A model generated the notes under the pieces. The model worked only from the letters and a program-made list of their open reading frames with translations, did not search any database and was not told the DNA's origin. 47,173 bases of DNA, taken from NCBI GenBank assembly GCA_026709325.1, contig JAPOTF010000086.1, positions 1-47,173 of the forward strand, given 5' to 3'. A program made the position numbers and the translations under genes. The stretch's first letter is position 1, and every line of letters begins with the position of its first letter. Below are positions 26,694-34,705 of this stretch, piece by piece. The DNA comes from Roseovarius sp. GTDB lineage: Bacteria > Pseudomonadota > Alphaproteobacteria > Rhodobacterales > Rhodobacteraceae.

Positions 26694-27134
26694 TTAGCGT
26701 ATACTGAATGTCATTCGCTGCGATTCACCGGATGTGCCGGGAATTTTAAGCACATGGTTGCCTGGTTTTATCGCAATGAAAGACAATTCAACCGTGCCAG
26801 CCTTGTCGAACTCGATGCTGTCAATTGCCATGGGGCGAATTTCAATCTTGTTGATTACGATTTCATTCATCCAGATTGACCGGAAGAAATCGGGCCCCTC
26901 AAGCGCAAGTTCAGCCGAGCCATCCGATGTGATTTCAAGTTTGTAATAGGCCCCCGATTGAAGAACGACGTCTTCTCCAAGGGGCTCGCCTGCGGCAAGT
27001 GTAAGTTTAATTGTCTCGCCCCTGTTGCATTTCGCAAGAAGGCCGGCAAATCCAAAATCGTCGCATAGTGGAGCGGCATAAGAAGGTGACGACGCCGCGA
27101 AAAATGCCAGTACAAAGATAGCAAGTCGTTTCAT
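26694..27134 (-). CDS. Secreted protein of unknown function in the PQQ locus
   Basis: A 146-residue protein with a signal peptide (KRLAIFVLAFFAASSPSYA) and a mature region predicted to be mostly beta strand (LQSGAYYKLEITSDGSAELALE, GTVELSFIAIKPGNHVLKIPG). Cys pairs flank CDDFGFAGLLAKC. The overall pattern recalls small periplasmic cupredoxin-like folds, but no copper ligands are evident, so I do not assign one. GGGAGCATC precedes the ATG. It is divergent from pqqA and 18 bases upstream of the PepSY-like gene, so the two form an operon. Confidence 0.7.
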   Translation of the reverse strand: MKRLAIFVLAFFAASSPSYAAPLCDDFGFAGLLAKCNRGETIKLTLAAGEPLGEDVVLQSGAYYKLEITSDGSAELALEGPDFFRSIWMNEIVINKIEIRPMAIDSIEFDKAGTVELSFIAIKPGNHVLKIPGTSGESQRMTFSIR

Positions 27135-27489
27135 GATGCTCCCATGATGTTGCTGCGTTCATGTTTTAACGCGATCACGTTGATTTTGATATTTAATGTC
27201 AGGCATCCGCAATCCATGTTTTGTAGTTCTTTAGTCGTAGTGAAAAACCGAAATTTGGCGATTTCACCGGCAACCATAAAAGCCGCCGAGTTTCGCGTCG
27301 GCCTTGCAGGCAAGGATGCGGCGCCCGCAATTCCGCAGTTGCAGTTTATGAGAATGCGGCAAATTGCACTAAAGTAGTAACCGGGTTGCGATAATGCATA
27401 TTGCATTCGAATTTTGCAAACGCTATTTTAATCTTGGAGCCGCTATGTTGGGCTCTTTTTTAAAACATGGTAAATCTAGGGAGAATATC
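27135..27489. other. Divergent intergenic region before pqqA
   Basis: A 355-base gap between the secreted-protein operon (minus) and pqqABCDE (plus), which should contain both promoters. Near its right end is the inverted repeat AATGCA-TAT-TGCATT (27393-27407), overlapping the proposed -35 of pqqA. No gene is supported. Confidence 0.5.
27401..27429 (+). promoter_or_regulatory. Putative pqqA promoter with overlapping inverted repeat
   Basis: TTGCAT (27401-27406) and TATTTT (27424-27429) are 17 bases apart, placing a start near 27436, about 54 bases before pqqA. The AATGCA-TAT-TGCATT repeat covers the -35 and could be an operator. Confidence 0.42.
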
Positions 27490-27582
27490 ATGGCCTGGAG
27501 CAAACCTTCTATACGTGAGCTTGAGTGTGGCATGGAAATCAACATGTATGGTCCTGATCACGACGATAACGACCTGTTTTAA
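27490..27582 (+). CDS. pqqA: PQQ precursor peptide PqqA
   Basis: A 30-residue peptide, MAWSKPSIRELECGMEINMY followed by GPDHDDNDLF. Glu16 and Tyr20 (EINMY) are the residues crosslinked by PqqE to become the PQQ skeleton. AGGGAGA lies seven bases upstream of the ATG. The Asp-rich tail is longer than in some PqqA forms. It is separated from pqqB by 24 bases that start a strong hairpin. Confidence 0.96.
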   Translation: MAWSKPSIRELECGMEINMYGPDHDDNDLF

Positions 27583-27587
27583 ACGTT

Positions 27588-27623
27588 TGCGCGCGAAAGC
27601 CTCGAAATGGGTTTTCGCGCGCA
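27588..27623 (+). promoter_or_regulatory. Hairpin between pqqA and pqqB that encloses the pqqB start
   Basis: TGCGCGCGAAA (27588-27598) pairs perfectly with TTTCGCGCGCA (27613-27623), an 11-bp GC-rich stem with a 14-base loop. The loop holds the pqqB ATG (27607-27609) and the weak ribosome-binding region lies in the 5' arm and loop. It can protect or terminate the pqqA message and reduce pqqB translation, consistent with the known excess of pqqA over downstream pqq transcripts. Confidence 0.7.
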
Positions 27624-28506
27624 TATTCTTGGCGCGGCCGCCGGCGGCGGCCTTCCGCAATGGAATTGCGGATGCTTGAATTGCAACCTGGCAAGATCAG
27701 GTGAAATTCCCCATCAGACGCAATCTTCACTTGCCGTTACCGCAAATGGCAGTGATTGGGCCATACTGAACGCATCCCCCGATATCCGCATGCAGCTGCA
27801 GCAAACTCCGTGCCTGCATCCCACGGGTTTAAGAGAGATGCCATTGCGGTCGGTTCTTCTCACAAATGGCGATATTGACCATGTCGCCGGTCTTCTCACG
27901 CTTCGCGAGCTTCAGCCATTCATCCTTTTTGCAACCGCGGAGATTCACCAGGTGCTTGCCGACAGCCCGATATTTTCAGCGCTTGACCCGTCTGTCGTCA
28001 AGCGTGAAACGATAATCACCGGACTTTCGTTTGAAATAGTCAAGGGCCTTGAAGCAACCCTTTTTCCCGTGCCGGGAAAGGTTCCGCTATACATGGAGGA
28101 AGGCGAAAAGGTGCAAACCGATTTAATGGGAGAGCAAACTGTCGGGGTTGAGTTGACCAATGGCCGCTCAACGGCGTTTTACATACCCGGTTGCGCCAAA
28201 TTGACGGAAAGCCTTGCCAAACGTCTCAATGGAGCGGATTGCGTTTTTTTTGATGGAACCCTGTGGCGAGATGACGAGATGGCTCTAGCCAAAGTCGGCA
28301 AAAAAACCGGCATGCGGATGGGGCACATGTCCATGAGCGGTGATAACGGCTCCATCAAGGCGTTTTCAAATCTTGACGTCGGGCGCAAAATATACGTGCA
28401 TATGAACAACACGAATCCGGTTCTTCGCCCTGATTCATATGAAAGATCCGCGGCGGAAGCGTCGGGATGGACAATAGGTCAAGATGGCATGGAGATCAAA
28501 ATATGA
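27607..28506 (+). CDS. pqqB: PQQ biosynthesis protein PqqB
   Basis: A metallo-beta-lactamase-fold protein needed late in PQQ synthesis, thought to hydroxylate or process the PqqA-derived Glu-Tyr intermediate. The N-terminal LGAAAGGGLPQWNCGCLNC is the family hallmark, with cysteines that bind a structural metal. NGDIDHVAGLLTLRE is the modified metal-binding loop, and GHMSMSGDNGSIKAF and YVHMNNTNPVL follow near the C-terminus. Length 299 is standard. The start codon sits in the loop of the upstream hairpin, and the stop overlaps the pqqC ATG (ATGA). Confidence 0.95.
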   Translation: MGFRAHILGAAAGGGLPQWNCGCLNCNLARSGEIPHQTQSSLAVTANGSDWAILNASPDIRMQLQQTPCLHPTGLREMPLRSVLLTNGDIDHVAGLLTLRELQPFILFATAEIHQVLADSPIFSALDPSVVKRETIITGLSFEIVKGLEATLFPVPGKVPLYMEEGEKVQTDLMGEQTVGVELTNGRSTAFYIPGCAKLTESLAKRLNGADCVFFDGTLWRDDEMALAKVGKKTGMRMGHMSMSGDNGSIKAFSNLDVGRKIYVHMNNTNPVLRPDSYERSAAEASGWTIGQDGMEIKI

Positions 28507-29267
28507 TCCAGTCGAGGGATGCGTTCGAGGCGAGATTGCGCCAAATTGGAGCAGAGCGCTACCATGATCTGCACCCGTTCCACCATATGCTGCATTCAGG
28601 TGGATGCAGCCCTGACCAGGTTCGGGCGTGGGTTGTCAATCGCTACTATTATCAGCATTCAATACCAATGAAAGATGCGGCATTCATGAGCCGCGTTGAA
28701 GATGCCTCCATGCGCAGAAAATGGCGCAAGCGAATTGAGGATCATGATGGAACAGATGCCAACGAGGGGGGCATTCGCCGCTGGCTTCGATTGGCGGAGG
28801 CCGTGGGACTGGATCCTGATTACGTTGCCTCGTGTAGAGGTGTTCTTCCGGCCACCAGATTTGCCGTGGATGCCTATGTGCGGTTTGTCAGGGAAAAAAC
28901 CCTGCTTGAGGCGGTGTCCGCATCGCTGACCGAGCTGTTCGCACCGAAAATTCATGCAAACCGCATCGAGGGACTTCTTAAAAATTATGAATTTGCAGAC
29001 GACAATTCTCTCTCGTATTTTCGCAATCGCCTTAAAGAGGCGCCAATAGACGTGGCATTCGGGTTGGCCTGGGTTCTTGACAACGCGGACACCCTCGAAA
29101 AACAGGATGCGGCGGCTGACGCTCTCATATTTAAAACGGATGTGCTGTGGGCCCAGCTTGATGCTCTTGCGGCCGCCTATGTCGAACCCGCCCGGGTGCC
29201 GCCAGGAGCCTGGCGGCCGGGAGATGGCGCGCCGGGCATGGGGGGGGGATTAAGTGAAACCGGATGA
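28503..29267 (+). CDS. pqqC: Pyrroloquinoline-quinone synthase PqqC
   Basis: Cofactorless oxidase that performs the final ring closure and eight-electron oxidation to PQQ. The helical-bundle protein has YHDLHPFHHMLHSGGCSP, WVVNRYYYQHSIPMKDAAFMSR and RIEDHDG, which include active-site His, Tyr and Arg residues. The 254-residue protein ends in a Gly/Pro-rich tail containing MGGGLSETG encoded by a run of nine G (29240-29248). Its 3' end overlaps pqqD by 14 bases in a different frame. ATG 28503 overlaps the pqqB stop. Confidence 0.95.
   Translation: MIQSRDAFEARLRQIGAERYHDLHPFHHMLHSGGCSPDQVRAWVVNRYYYQHSIPMKDAAFMSRVEDASMRRKWRKRIEDHDGTDANEGGIRRWLRLAEAVGLDPDYVASCRGVLPATRFAVDAYVRFVREKTLLEAVSASLTELFAPKIHANRIEGLLKNYEFADDNSLSYFRNRLKEAPIDVAFGLAWVLDNADTLEKQDAAADALIFKTDVLWAQLDALAAAYVEPARVPPGAWRPGDGAPGMGGGLSETG
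29240..29248 (+). repeat. Homopolymer of nine G at the pqqC/pqqD junction
   Basis: Nine consecutive G lie in the pqqC tail and in the position of the pqqD ribosome-binding site. A length change would shift PqqC into the frame with TAA at 29251-29253, replacing only its last residues, and would change spacing before the pqqD GTG. Confidence 0.9.
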
Positions 29268-29529
29268 CATACCCTGCCTGCCCAGAGGCGTGCGTTTGCA
29301 CAACGACCCTGTTCGCGGACAATGGGTGCTTCTTGCTCCTGAACGCGCGCTGATGATTGACATGGTGGGACATGCGGTTCTTTCCAGGGTTGACGGACAT
29401 CGGACATATCGCGAGATTGTCGACGAGCTTGCAGGCAGTTTCGATGCTCCAAGGGAGGAGATTTCGAAAGATTGCTCCGGTCTTATGGATGCGCTGCGAA
29501 ACCGCCGAATTTTGGACGTCGTTAAATGA
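29254..29529 (+). CDS. pqqD: PqqA-binding chaperone PqqD
   Basis: PqqD carries the PqqA peptide to the radical SAM enzyme PqqE. The 91-residue winged-helix protein shows PCLPRGVRLHNDPVRGQWVLLAPER, then VLSRVDGHRTYREIVDELA, all typical of PqqD. Start is GTG at 29254. A TAA in the same frame immediately precedes it and the nine-G run ends five bases before that start region, acting as the only G-rich upstream element. The stop overlaps pqqE (ATGA). Confidence 0.93.
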   Translation: MKPDDIPCLPRGVRLHNDPVRGQWVLLAPERALMIDMVGHAVLSRVDGHRTYREIVDELAGSFDAPREEISKDCSGLMDALRNRRILDVVK

Positions 29530-30629
29530 CTGCGGTAAAACCTCCAATTGCAATGCTCGCAGAATTGACGCATCGGTGTCCGCTTTCATGCCCTTATTGC
29601 TCAAACCCGGTGCAGATGGCGGTTCGCGAAAACGAGCTCGACACGCAGGTATGGACTCGGGTTTTCAGGGAGGCGGCGGATCTTGGAGTTTTGCAGCTGC
29701 ATCTGTCCGGTGGCGAACCCGCATCTCGCCCGGATCTGGTTGAACTGGTTGACGCTGCACGTGATGCGGGGCTTTACACAAATCTGATAACATCCGGCAT
29801 TGGTCTTACGAAAAAAAGGCTTGATGCTTTGGATGCGGCAGGGCTGGATCATGTTCAGCTTTCCCTGCAGGGTACAAATGCGGCAATGGCCGACCGTATC
29901 GGCGGTTATCGGGGAGGATATGATCGCAAGATGCTGGTGGCGGAATGGGTTGGCGAGATCGGATTTCCGCTAACGCTCAATTTTGTTGTTCATCGTCAAA
30001 ATCTCGCGCAATTGCCGCAGGCTCTCGCCATGGCGGAAAAAATGGGCGCCCGCAGAATTGAAATCGCGACTGTTCAGTTCCACGGATGGGCGCTCAAAAA
30101 TCGCGATGCTCTCATGCCCACTCGCGAGCAGGCCAAGCATGCCGGCCGTATTGTTGCAGAAGTCCGCGAGAGACTGAAAGGCAGGCTGGTTGTTGACTAT
30201 GTTCCCGCGGATTATCATGAGGATTTTCCAAAACGCTGCATGGGCGGATGGGGCACTTCAGGGTTGAATATTGGCCCGGATGGTCAGGTTCTTCCCTGCC
30301 ATGCCGCGCAATCCATACCTCACCTGAAATTCGAATCGGTAAAAGCGCGTTCTCTTGCGAAAATCTGGTACGAAAGCGAAGCGTTTAACATGTATCGGGG
30401 CACCGGCTGGATGCAGGAACCCTGCAAAAGCTGTGATCGAAAAACGATCGATTTTGGAGGCTGCCGATGTCAGGCGCTGGCAATCGTCGGCGATGCGGCC
30501 GCGACAGATCCGGTATGCAGCAAATCACCGCACCACAGCGCTCTGCAATTGCAGGCGGATGCGCATGCGTCATCGGAGGGGTCGGCGCTGATCTATCGTC
30601 TGCCACCCGAGAAAACCGTTGCTCATTGA
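29526..30629 (+). CDS. pqqE: Radical SAM protein PqqE
   Basis: PqqE forms the carbon-carbon bond between Glu and Tyr in PqqA bound to PqqD. The radical SAM motif is Cys18-x3-Cys22-x2-Cys25 (CPLSCPYC), followed by the SGGEPASRPD motif. The C-terminal SPASM region includes CMGGWGTSGLNIGPDGQVLPCHAA and EPCKSCDRKTIDFGGCRCQA, whose cysteines hold the auxiliary clusters. The 367-residue length is normal. It is the last gene of pqqABCDE; no pqqF protease gene follows. Confidence 0.95.
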   Translation: MTAVKPPIAMLAELTHRCPLSCPYCSNPVQMAVRENELDTQVWTRVFREAADLGVLQLHLSGGEPASRPDLVELVDAARDAGLYTNLITSGIGLTKKRLDALDAAGLDHVQLSLQGTNAAMADRIGGYRGGYDRKMLVAEWVGEIGFPLTLNFVVHRQNLAQLPQALAMAEKMGARRIEIATVQFHGWALKNRDALMPTREQAKHAGRIVAEVRERLKGRLVVDYVPADYHEDFPKRCMGGWGTSGLNIGPDGQVLPCHAAQSIPHLKFESVKARSLAKIWYESEAFNMYRGTGWMQEPCKSCDRKTIDFGGCRCQALAIVGDAAATDPVCSKSPHHSALQLQADAHASSEGSALIYRLPPEKTVAH

Positions 30630-30928
30630 ACGCGCAGATCAATTCACACATCTGTCAAGGTTCGAAAAATGCCGCAATGCGCCTTCATTTGCATTGTAGC
30701 GTAAAGTCCCCGGCCTCTGTCGGTTGATTCAAATTCAGGATAAATGTTGAGTGACGGGTATTCCCGCAGATCAACCGCATCGGGAAATATTGGATGCAAT
30801 TGCAAGGCGCATCCTCATCGGGAACAATTTGAGGATTGCCGCTTGCCCTGTAAAATGCATGTTGCACCCTGCATGGTTGAAGAAGGGGCATCTTTGAAGT
30901 TTTGGCCAACCTGCCGCGGGAGACAAAT
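30630..30928. other. Intergenic region after pqqE
   Basis: About 300 bases with no supported gene. No clear terminator after pqqE was found. The last bases carry the GGGAGA ribosome-binding site of the DUF2461 gene. Confidence 0.4.
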
Positions 30929-31642
30929 ATGACCGGAACGATTTCACCTGAACTTTTCCGTTTTTTGCGTGAATTGCGCGAAAACAACAACAAGGAATGG
31001 TTTGAAGAAAACAAATCCCGTTTTCGAGAGCATGTCCAGCTTCCAATGGCTGGGTTCATCGAGAGCGTGGCTCCATGGCTGGCGCTCAACGCGCCGGCTT
31101 TTGCGGCGGACAGCAGGCTTAACGGCGGATCCTTGTTCCGCATCTATCGCGATACCCGCTTTGCCGCCGATAAAACTCCATACAAAACCAATGTAGGCTG
31201 TCATTTCAGGCATTCTGCAGGCAAGGATGCCCACGCACCGGGCTTTTATGTTCACCTGGCCCCGGACGAGGTTTTTTTTGGAGGCGGAATATGGGCGCCT
31301 CCCACTCCGGTTTTGAACAGGATTCGCGATTCAATTGTTGAAAATCCCGAGCGGTGGCTCAAGATAGTCCGAAACCCCTCCTTCACCGAATTGCTGGGCG
31401 GTTTAAGCGATTCTCAAATGCTTAAAAGAGCTCCGCGAGGCTATCCTGACGATCACCTCTGCATTGAAGATCTGAAACGCAAATCGGTTTTCGCGTCCGC
31501 GACCTGCGCCGAGGCAGAAGTGTGTTCCGACAGTTTTGCTGATCGTGTTACAGAGGCATTTGGGGCGCTTTCACCTTTGCTTGAGTTCATGGTCAAGGCT
31601 CTTGATCTGGGCTGGGACGAGGCGAAATTGCGCGCCATGTAA
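30929..31642 (+). CDS. DUF2461 domain-containing protein
   Basis: A 237-residue cytoplasmic protein of the DUF2461 family. Family segments are FRFLRELRENNNKEWFEENKSRF at the start, NGGSLFRIYRDTRFAADKTPYKTNVGCHFRH in the middle and the Gly-rich FYVHLAPDEVFFGGGIWAPP. The ATG at 30929 has GGGAGA six bases upstream. No biochemical role is established. It sits among PQQ genes but the family is widespread outside such loci, so a link is not implied. Confidence 0.85.
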   Translation: MTGTISPELFRFLRELRENNNKEWFEENKSRFREHVQLPMAGFIESVAPWLALNAPAFAADSRLNGGSLFRIYRDTRFAADKTPYKTNVGCHFRHSAGKDAHAPGFYVHLAPDEVFFGGGIWAPPTPVLNRIRDSIVENPERWLKIVRNPSFTELLGGLSDSQMLKRAPRGYPDDHLCIEDLKRKSVFASATCAEAEVCSDSFADRVTEAFGALSPLLEFMVKALDLGWDEAKLRAM

Positions 31643-31909
31643 AATTCCAAGGCATATGCACAAGGCAAGTGGAGGGCGTTTTGCTCCACATGTTCGGTTA
31701 AGGTTGTTGCGATGGAGCGTTTTTCATTGACGGTGAAATGGATTTTGCGCAAATGTCTTGATGCGGCGGATTTCAATTAGTCAATACATAGGCGTCTGAT
31801 TTTCCCGCATGTTCCGCGGCAATTGCGAAACACGCATATAGCGCCGAAAATCGGTGTTGCGTAAATGTCGTAATTTGAAATCGGTCAATTTACCTGCCAA
31901 AGACACCGC

Positions 31910-32482
31910 CTAGAACATCAGTCCGTATTTCCAGTTGTCGGCATCGGGGGTGACTTCATCCAGATTGTAGTCGGCGGCCTGCAGACGTTTTGCAATGGCA
32001 AGTCCGTCTATTGCAGCATCGTCCACATATGATCGACCAAGTTTAACGTCTCTTGCAACGCCATGACCACGCATTAGATCAAGGCCATAATTGAATTTGC
32101 CAACAGGATCGCCCATTTCCGCGGCTCGCCTGTCCCATTCGGCGGCCGCGTCCGGGTCGTATTCTCCACCAAGTCCGTTGTTTTCCAGCTGACTCATCCA
32201 GGTCATGGCGCCGGTATATCCGGCATTGGCGCATGTTTCGAACAATTTTCGAGCGTCAAAATGCCGTCCGGCCTTTGTGATATGATAACCCGTGGCGCAA
32301 GTCGTCATATCGGCAATGCCGTTTTCAATGTTGCTCATCGCCTTTCCGAAACCGGTATCAACAGGATTGAGAGTTCCGTACTCGTCGCTGACGGTTTTTG
32401 GTTCCGCCAATGCGGTTAACGGCAGGGCAATCGCAAATATCAGAGCGGCTGGAATTCCGGGAATATTCATCATCTTCTTCAT
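31910..32482 (-). CDS. Secreted Sel1-like repeat protein of the PQQ locus
   Basis: A 190-residue protein with a signal peptide (IPAALIFAIALPLTALA). The mature region has Sel1/TPR-like helical repeats, visible as ARKLFETCANAGYTGAMTWMSQ, GEYDPDAAAEWDRRAAEMGDPVGKFNYGLDLMRGHGVARD and VKLGRSYVDDAA. Two cysteines flank the first repeat. AAGGTG precedes the ATG. It is downstream of the substrate-binding and beta-propeller genes on the same strand; proteins like this often serve as periplasmic assembly or docking partners, so a role with the dehydrogenase is likely but unproven. Confidence 0.75.
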   Translation of the reverse strand: MKKMMNIPGIPAALIFAIALPLTALAEPKTVSDEYGTLNPVDTGFGKAMSNIENGIADMTTCATGYHITKAGRHFDARKLFETCANAGYTGAMTWMSQLENNGLGGEYDPDAAAEWDRRAAEMGDPVGKFNYGLDLMRGHGVARDVKLGRSYVDDAAIDGLAIAKRLQAADYNLDEVTPDADNWKYGLMF

Positions 32483-32567
32483 AACGGCACCTTACATGAA
32501 ATCCAAACACGCGTCATCCATTTTTTAACCGTGCCAAAACCCGGCTCGGAATTTCCCGTTCGGCACG

Positions 32568-33533
32568 TCAATTCGTTGGTCGGAATGCGGCTCCCCACGG
32601 AAATCGGCCAACCTTGATTGTCTTGACCGGTTCGCGAGAGGCAACATCGATTACAGTGACATCGCCCGAAACGCCGTTTGTCGTGAAAAGCATGGATTTG
32701 TCGGAATTGAAATCCATGTGCCAGACTCGGCGCCCGACCAGAATATAATCCTCAACCTCATAGGTGTCGATGTTAACGGCTGCCACATGGTTGGATGGGC
32801 CAAGCGCCACAAATGCAACCTTGTCCTTTTCCGAAAGCTCGAACCCAACGGGTTGAACCCGGTCGGGATGCACACCTTGAACCTCGAATCTTATCTTCCC
32901 CTTCTCGGCCTGGCTTTCCGTATCGAAAATGGTGATTGTGCCGCCAATTTCCGAACTTACCCAGAGTTCACCGCCATCCTTGACAAATTCCGCGTGGCGA
33001 GGTCGGGAGTCAACCAGCGTGTTTGCAAAGACCTTCTGCGTTTCGGTGTCAATCCAGTGCGCCATGTTTGTGGTTTCCGAAGTTGTAATGGCAATGCCGC
33101 CATCCGGCGAGACCGCCATGCCTTCGGGTTCAATCCCCACGTCAATCTGGGATATCACGGTGCGTGTTTCGGTATCCACGACGGTTGTGATGGCGTCATC
33201 CTCATTGGCAATGTAGAGATGCCTGTCATTGGGGTGAAGTACGAACTGCTCCGGATCCTCGCCCGATGGAAGATCGTGCAGTATTTCCCCCGTTTCCGGA
33301 TCCATCACCTGAACCGAGTCGCTGTCCGAAGCGCAAATGTACAGAACCGAATAGTCCTTTGAGAAGGTTATGCCCCTGGGGCGCTCTCCAGTGGGAATTG
33401 TCCGGCTTACCTCAAGCGTTTCGATATCGATTACGCTTAAGGTGTTGTCCTTTTCATTGCTGATCCATATCTCGTCAGCCATGACCGGCATGGCCGATAT
33501 TGAAACGCATGCCGCAAAGTTTATCCATTTCAT
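32568..33533 (-). CDS. YVTN-type beta-propeller protein, PQQ-alcohol oxidation-associated
   Basis: A secreted seven-bladed propeller of 321 residues with signal peptide MKWINFAACVSISAMPVMA and repeated blades of the form IWISNEKDNTLSVIDIETLEV, LYICASDSDSVQVMDPETGEI and LYIANEDDAITTVVDTETRTV. This is the propeller family that accompanies PQQ-dependent alcohol dehydrogenases together with the ABC transporter seen here. The ATG at 33533 comes two bases after the preceding gene's stop; AAAGG lies eight bases upstream. A GTG at 33560 is an alternative. Exact role unknown. Confidence 0.88.
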   Translation of the reverse strand: MKWINFAACVSISAMPVMADEIWISNEKDNTLSVIDIETLEVSRTIPTGERPRGITFSKDYSVLYICASDSDSVQVMDPETGEILHDLPSGEDPEQFVLHPNDRHLYIANEDDAITTVVDTETRTVISQIDVGIEPEGMAVSPDGGIAITTSETTNMAHWIDTETQKVFANTLVDSRPRHAEFVKDGGELWVSSEIGGTITIFDTESQAEKGKIRFEVQGVHPDRVQPVGFELSEKDKVAFVALGPSNHVAAVNIDTYEVEDYILVGRRVWHMDFNSDKSMLFTTNGVSGDVTVIDVASREPVKTIKVGRFPWGAAFRPTN

Positions 33534-33535
33534 TG

Positions 33536-34705
33536 CTACCGCCTTTCGAATTGTTTGCACTCGCTTTCCGGTTCGTCAATGCCAAGTGTATCAAGTTCCG
33601 TGTTTTGATGCAGAAAACCTTCCAGTGGAGCCATTGCAACAACGGAACGCTCGGTTACAAGCGGGATTGGCTGGCGAAGTTGCCCGTTCCAGTGACGGAA
33701 AGTCAACGGGCGTCCCTTGAATCCCGACAGTTCGAAATTGTCCGAAAGCATGTATTCCCGCAACATCTGGGGATCATTGGAGCCGGTTCGCGTTACCGCC
33801 TCTCCCAATGAGCGAATGGCAACCCATGCCGCAAAGTCCCTTGAAGTCATGTCCCGCGCCGCAAGCTCTTCGAACCGGTTCTGCAGCTGAACCGCTCCCC
33901 ATTGCTCGACAACGCGTGACCAGGCGACAGGCTGCAATCCCTCTGAACCGCCTATAGGCCGCGGCGCCCATGTGTTGTATGCAATGTAGCGACCGAAATC
34001 ATGAAGCTCATCGGAAATGAGCAGAATGTCGTGGTCGTTTAAGTCCTGCGTTAACAACGGCACCTCCCGGGCGGCGTTGCGACGCATGTCGGCATCTGAC
34101 AGCCATGGTTTCTCATTTTCCAGTTCCAGTCCGAACTTTGTCGCCGAACGCTTGAGCGATTCCGCAAAGGCAATGTCTTTATGACGATTGCCGGTAATCA
34201 GGGCGAGATTGGACCATCTTCTGTATGCAAGAAACTGCATGAGAGCGTCGGCGCGCATTGAATATGAGGGTATCGCGTGAAACAGATTGCTTCTGCATTC
34301 CTTGTTTCGGAGAGACATGTCATACTCTGAGGCGTTGAACAATATCGCATTCTCCGCGGCCGGCAAATCTGCAACCGCGAGCTGAGCCGATGGCGGGGCG
34401 TCGAGTATGATAAACTGGCTGCTGTCAAGTGCCTCCTTGGCTGCGGCGAGCCAATCGCCACCTTCCGGAACAATGCTGAAAGACAGAGTGTAATTGTGCC
34501 CGAGAAACTTTGCCGTGGTGAGATTGTCTTCAAGGCCAAGTCTCGCACCTGCCAGCCCGTTGTCTTCCGGTATGGGGTCAAGGTTGGAGAGTACCGGTGG
34601 CAAGGGCACTTCCTGTTTCAGGTATGTAACCGGAACTTCCGTTTCGGCATGGGCAACGCATGGAATCACCGCAATGAAGGCAATTAGGCGGTTAAGTTTA
34701 AGCAT
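33536..34705 (-). CDS. ABC transporter substrate-binding protein, PQQ-alcohol oxidation-associated
   Basis: A periplasmic binding protein of the Leu/Ile/Val type, about 389 residues, with signal peptide MLKLNRLIAFIAVIPCVAHA. Segments such as GARLGLEDNLTTAKFLGHNYTL, AILFNASEYDMSLRNKECRSNLFHAIPSYSMRADALMQFLAYRRW and YIAYNTWAPRPIGGSEGL match the group found with PQQ alcohol dehydrogenases. The frame extends to 34813, but GGGGAA upstream of ATG 34705 and the signal peptide fix the start. It pairs functionally with an ABC-2 (exporter-like) permease 8 kb away, an unusual match for a binding protein. Confidence 0.87.
   Translation of the reverse strand: MLKLNRLIAFIAVIPCVAHAETEVPVTYLKQEVPLPPVLSNLDPIPEDNGLAGARLGLEDNLTTAKFLGHNYTLSFSIVPEGGDWLAAAKEALDSSQFIILDAPPSAQLAVADLPAAENAILFNASEYDMSLRNKECRSNLFHAIPSYSMRADALMQFLAYRRWSNLALITGNRHKDIAFAESLKRSATKFGLELENEKPWLSDADMRRNAAREVPLLTQDLNDHDILLISDELHDFGRYIAYNTWAPRPIGGSEGLQPVAWSRVVEQWGAVQLQNRFEELAARDMTSRDFAAWVAIRSLGEAVTRTGSNDPQMLREYMLSDNFELSGFKGRPLTFRHWNGQLRQPIPLVTERSVVAMAPLEGFLHQNTELDTLGIDEPESECKQFERR

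Noticed and set aside
32500-32567. Hairpin CGTGCC ... GGCACG as terminator between the beta-propeller and Sel1-like genes
   Set aside because: The stem is only six pairs with a long loop and no T-run follows on the relevant strand.
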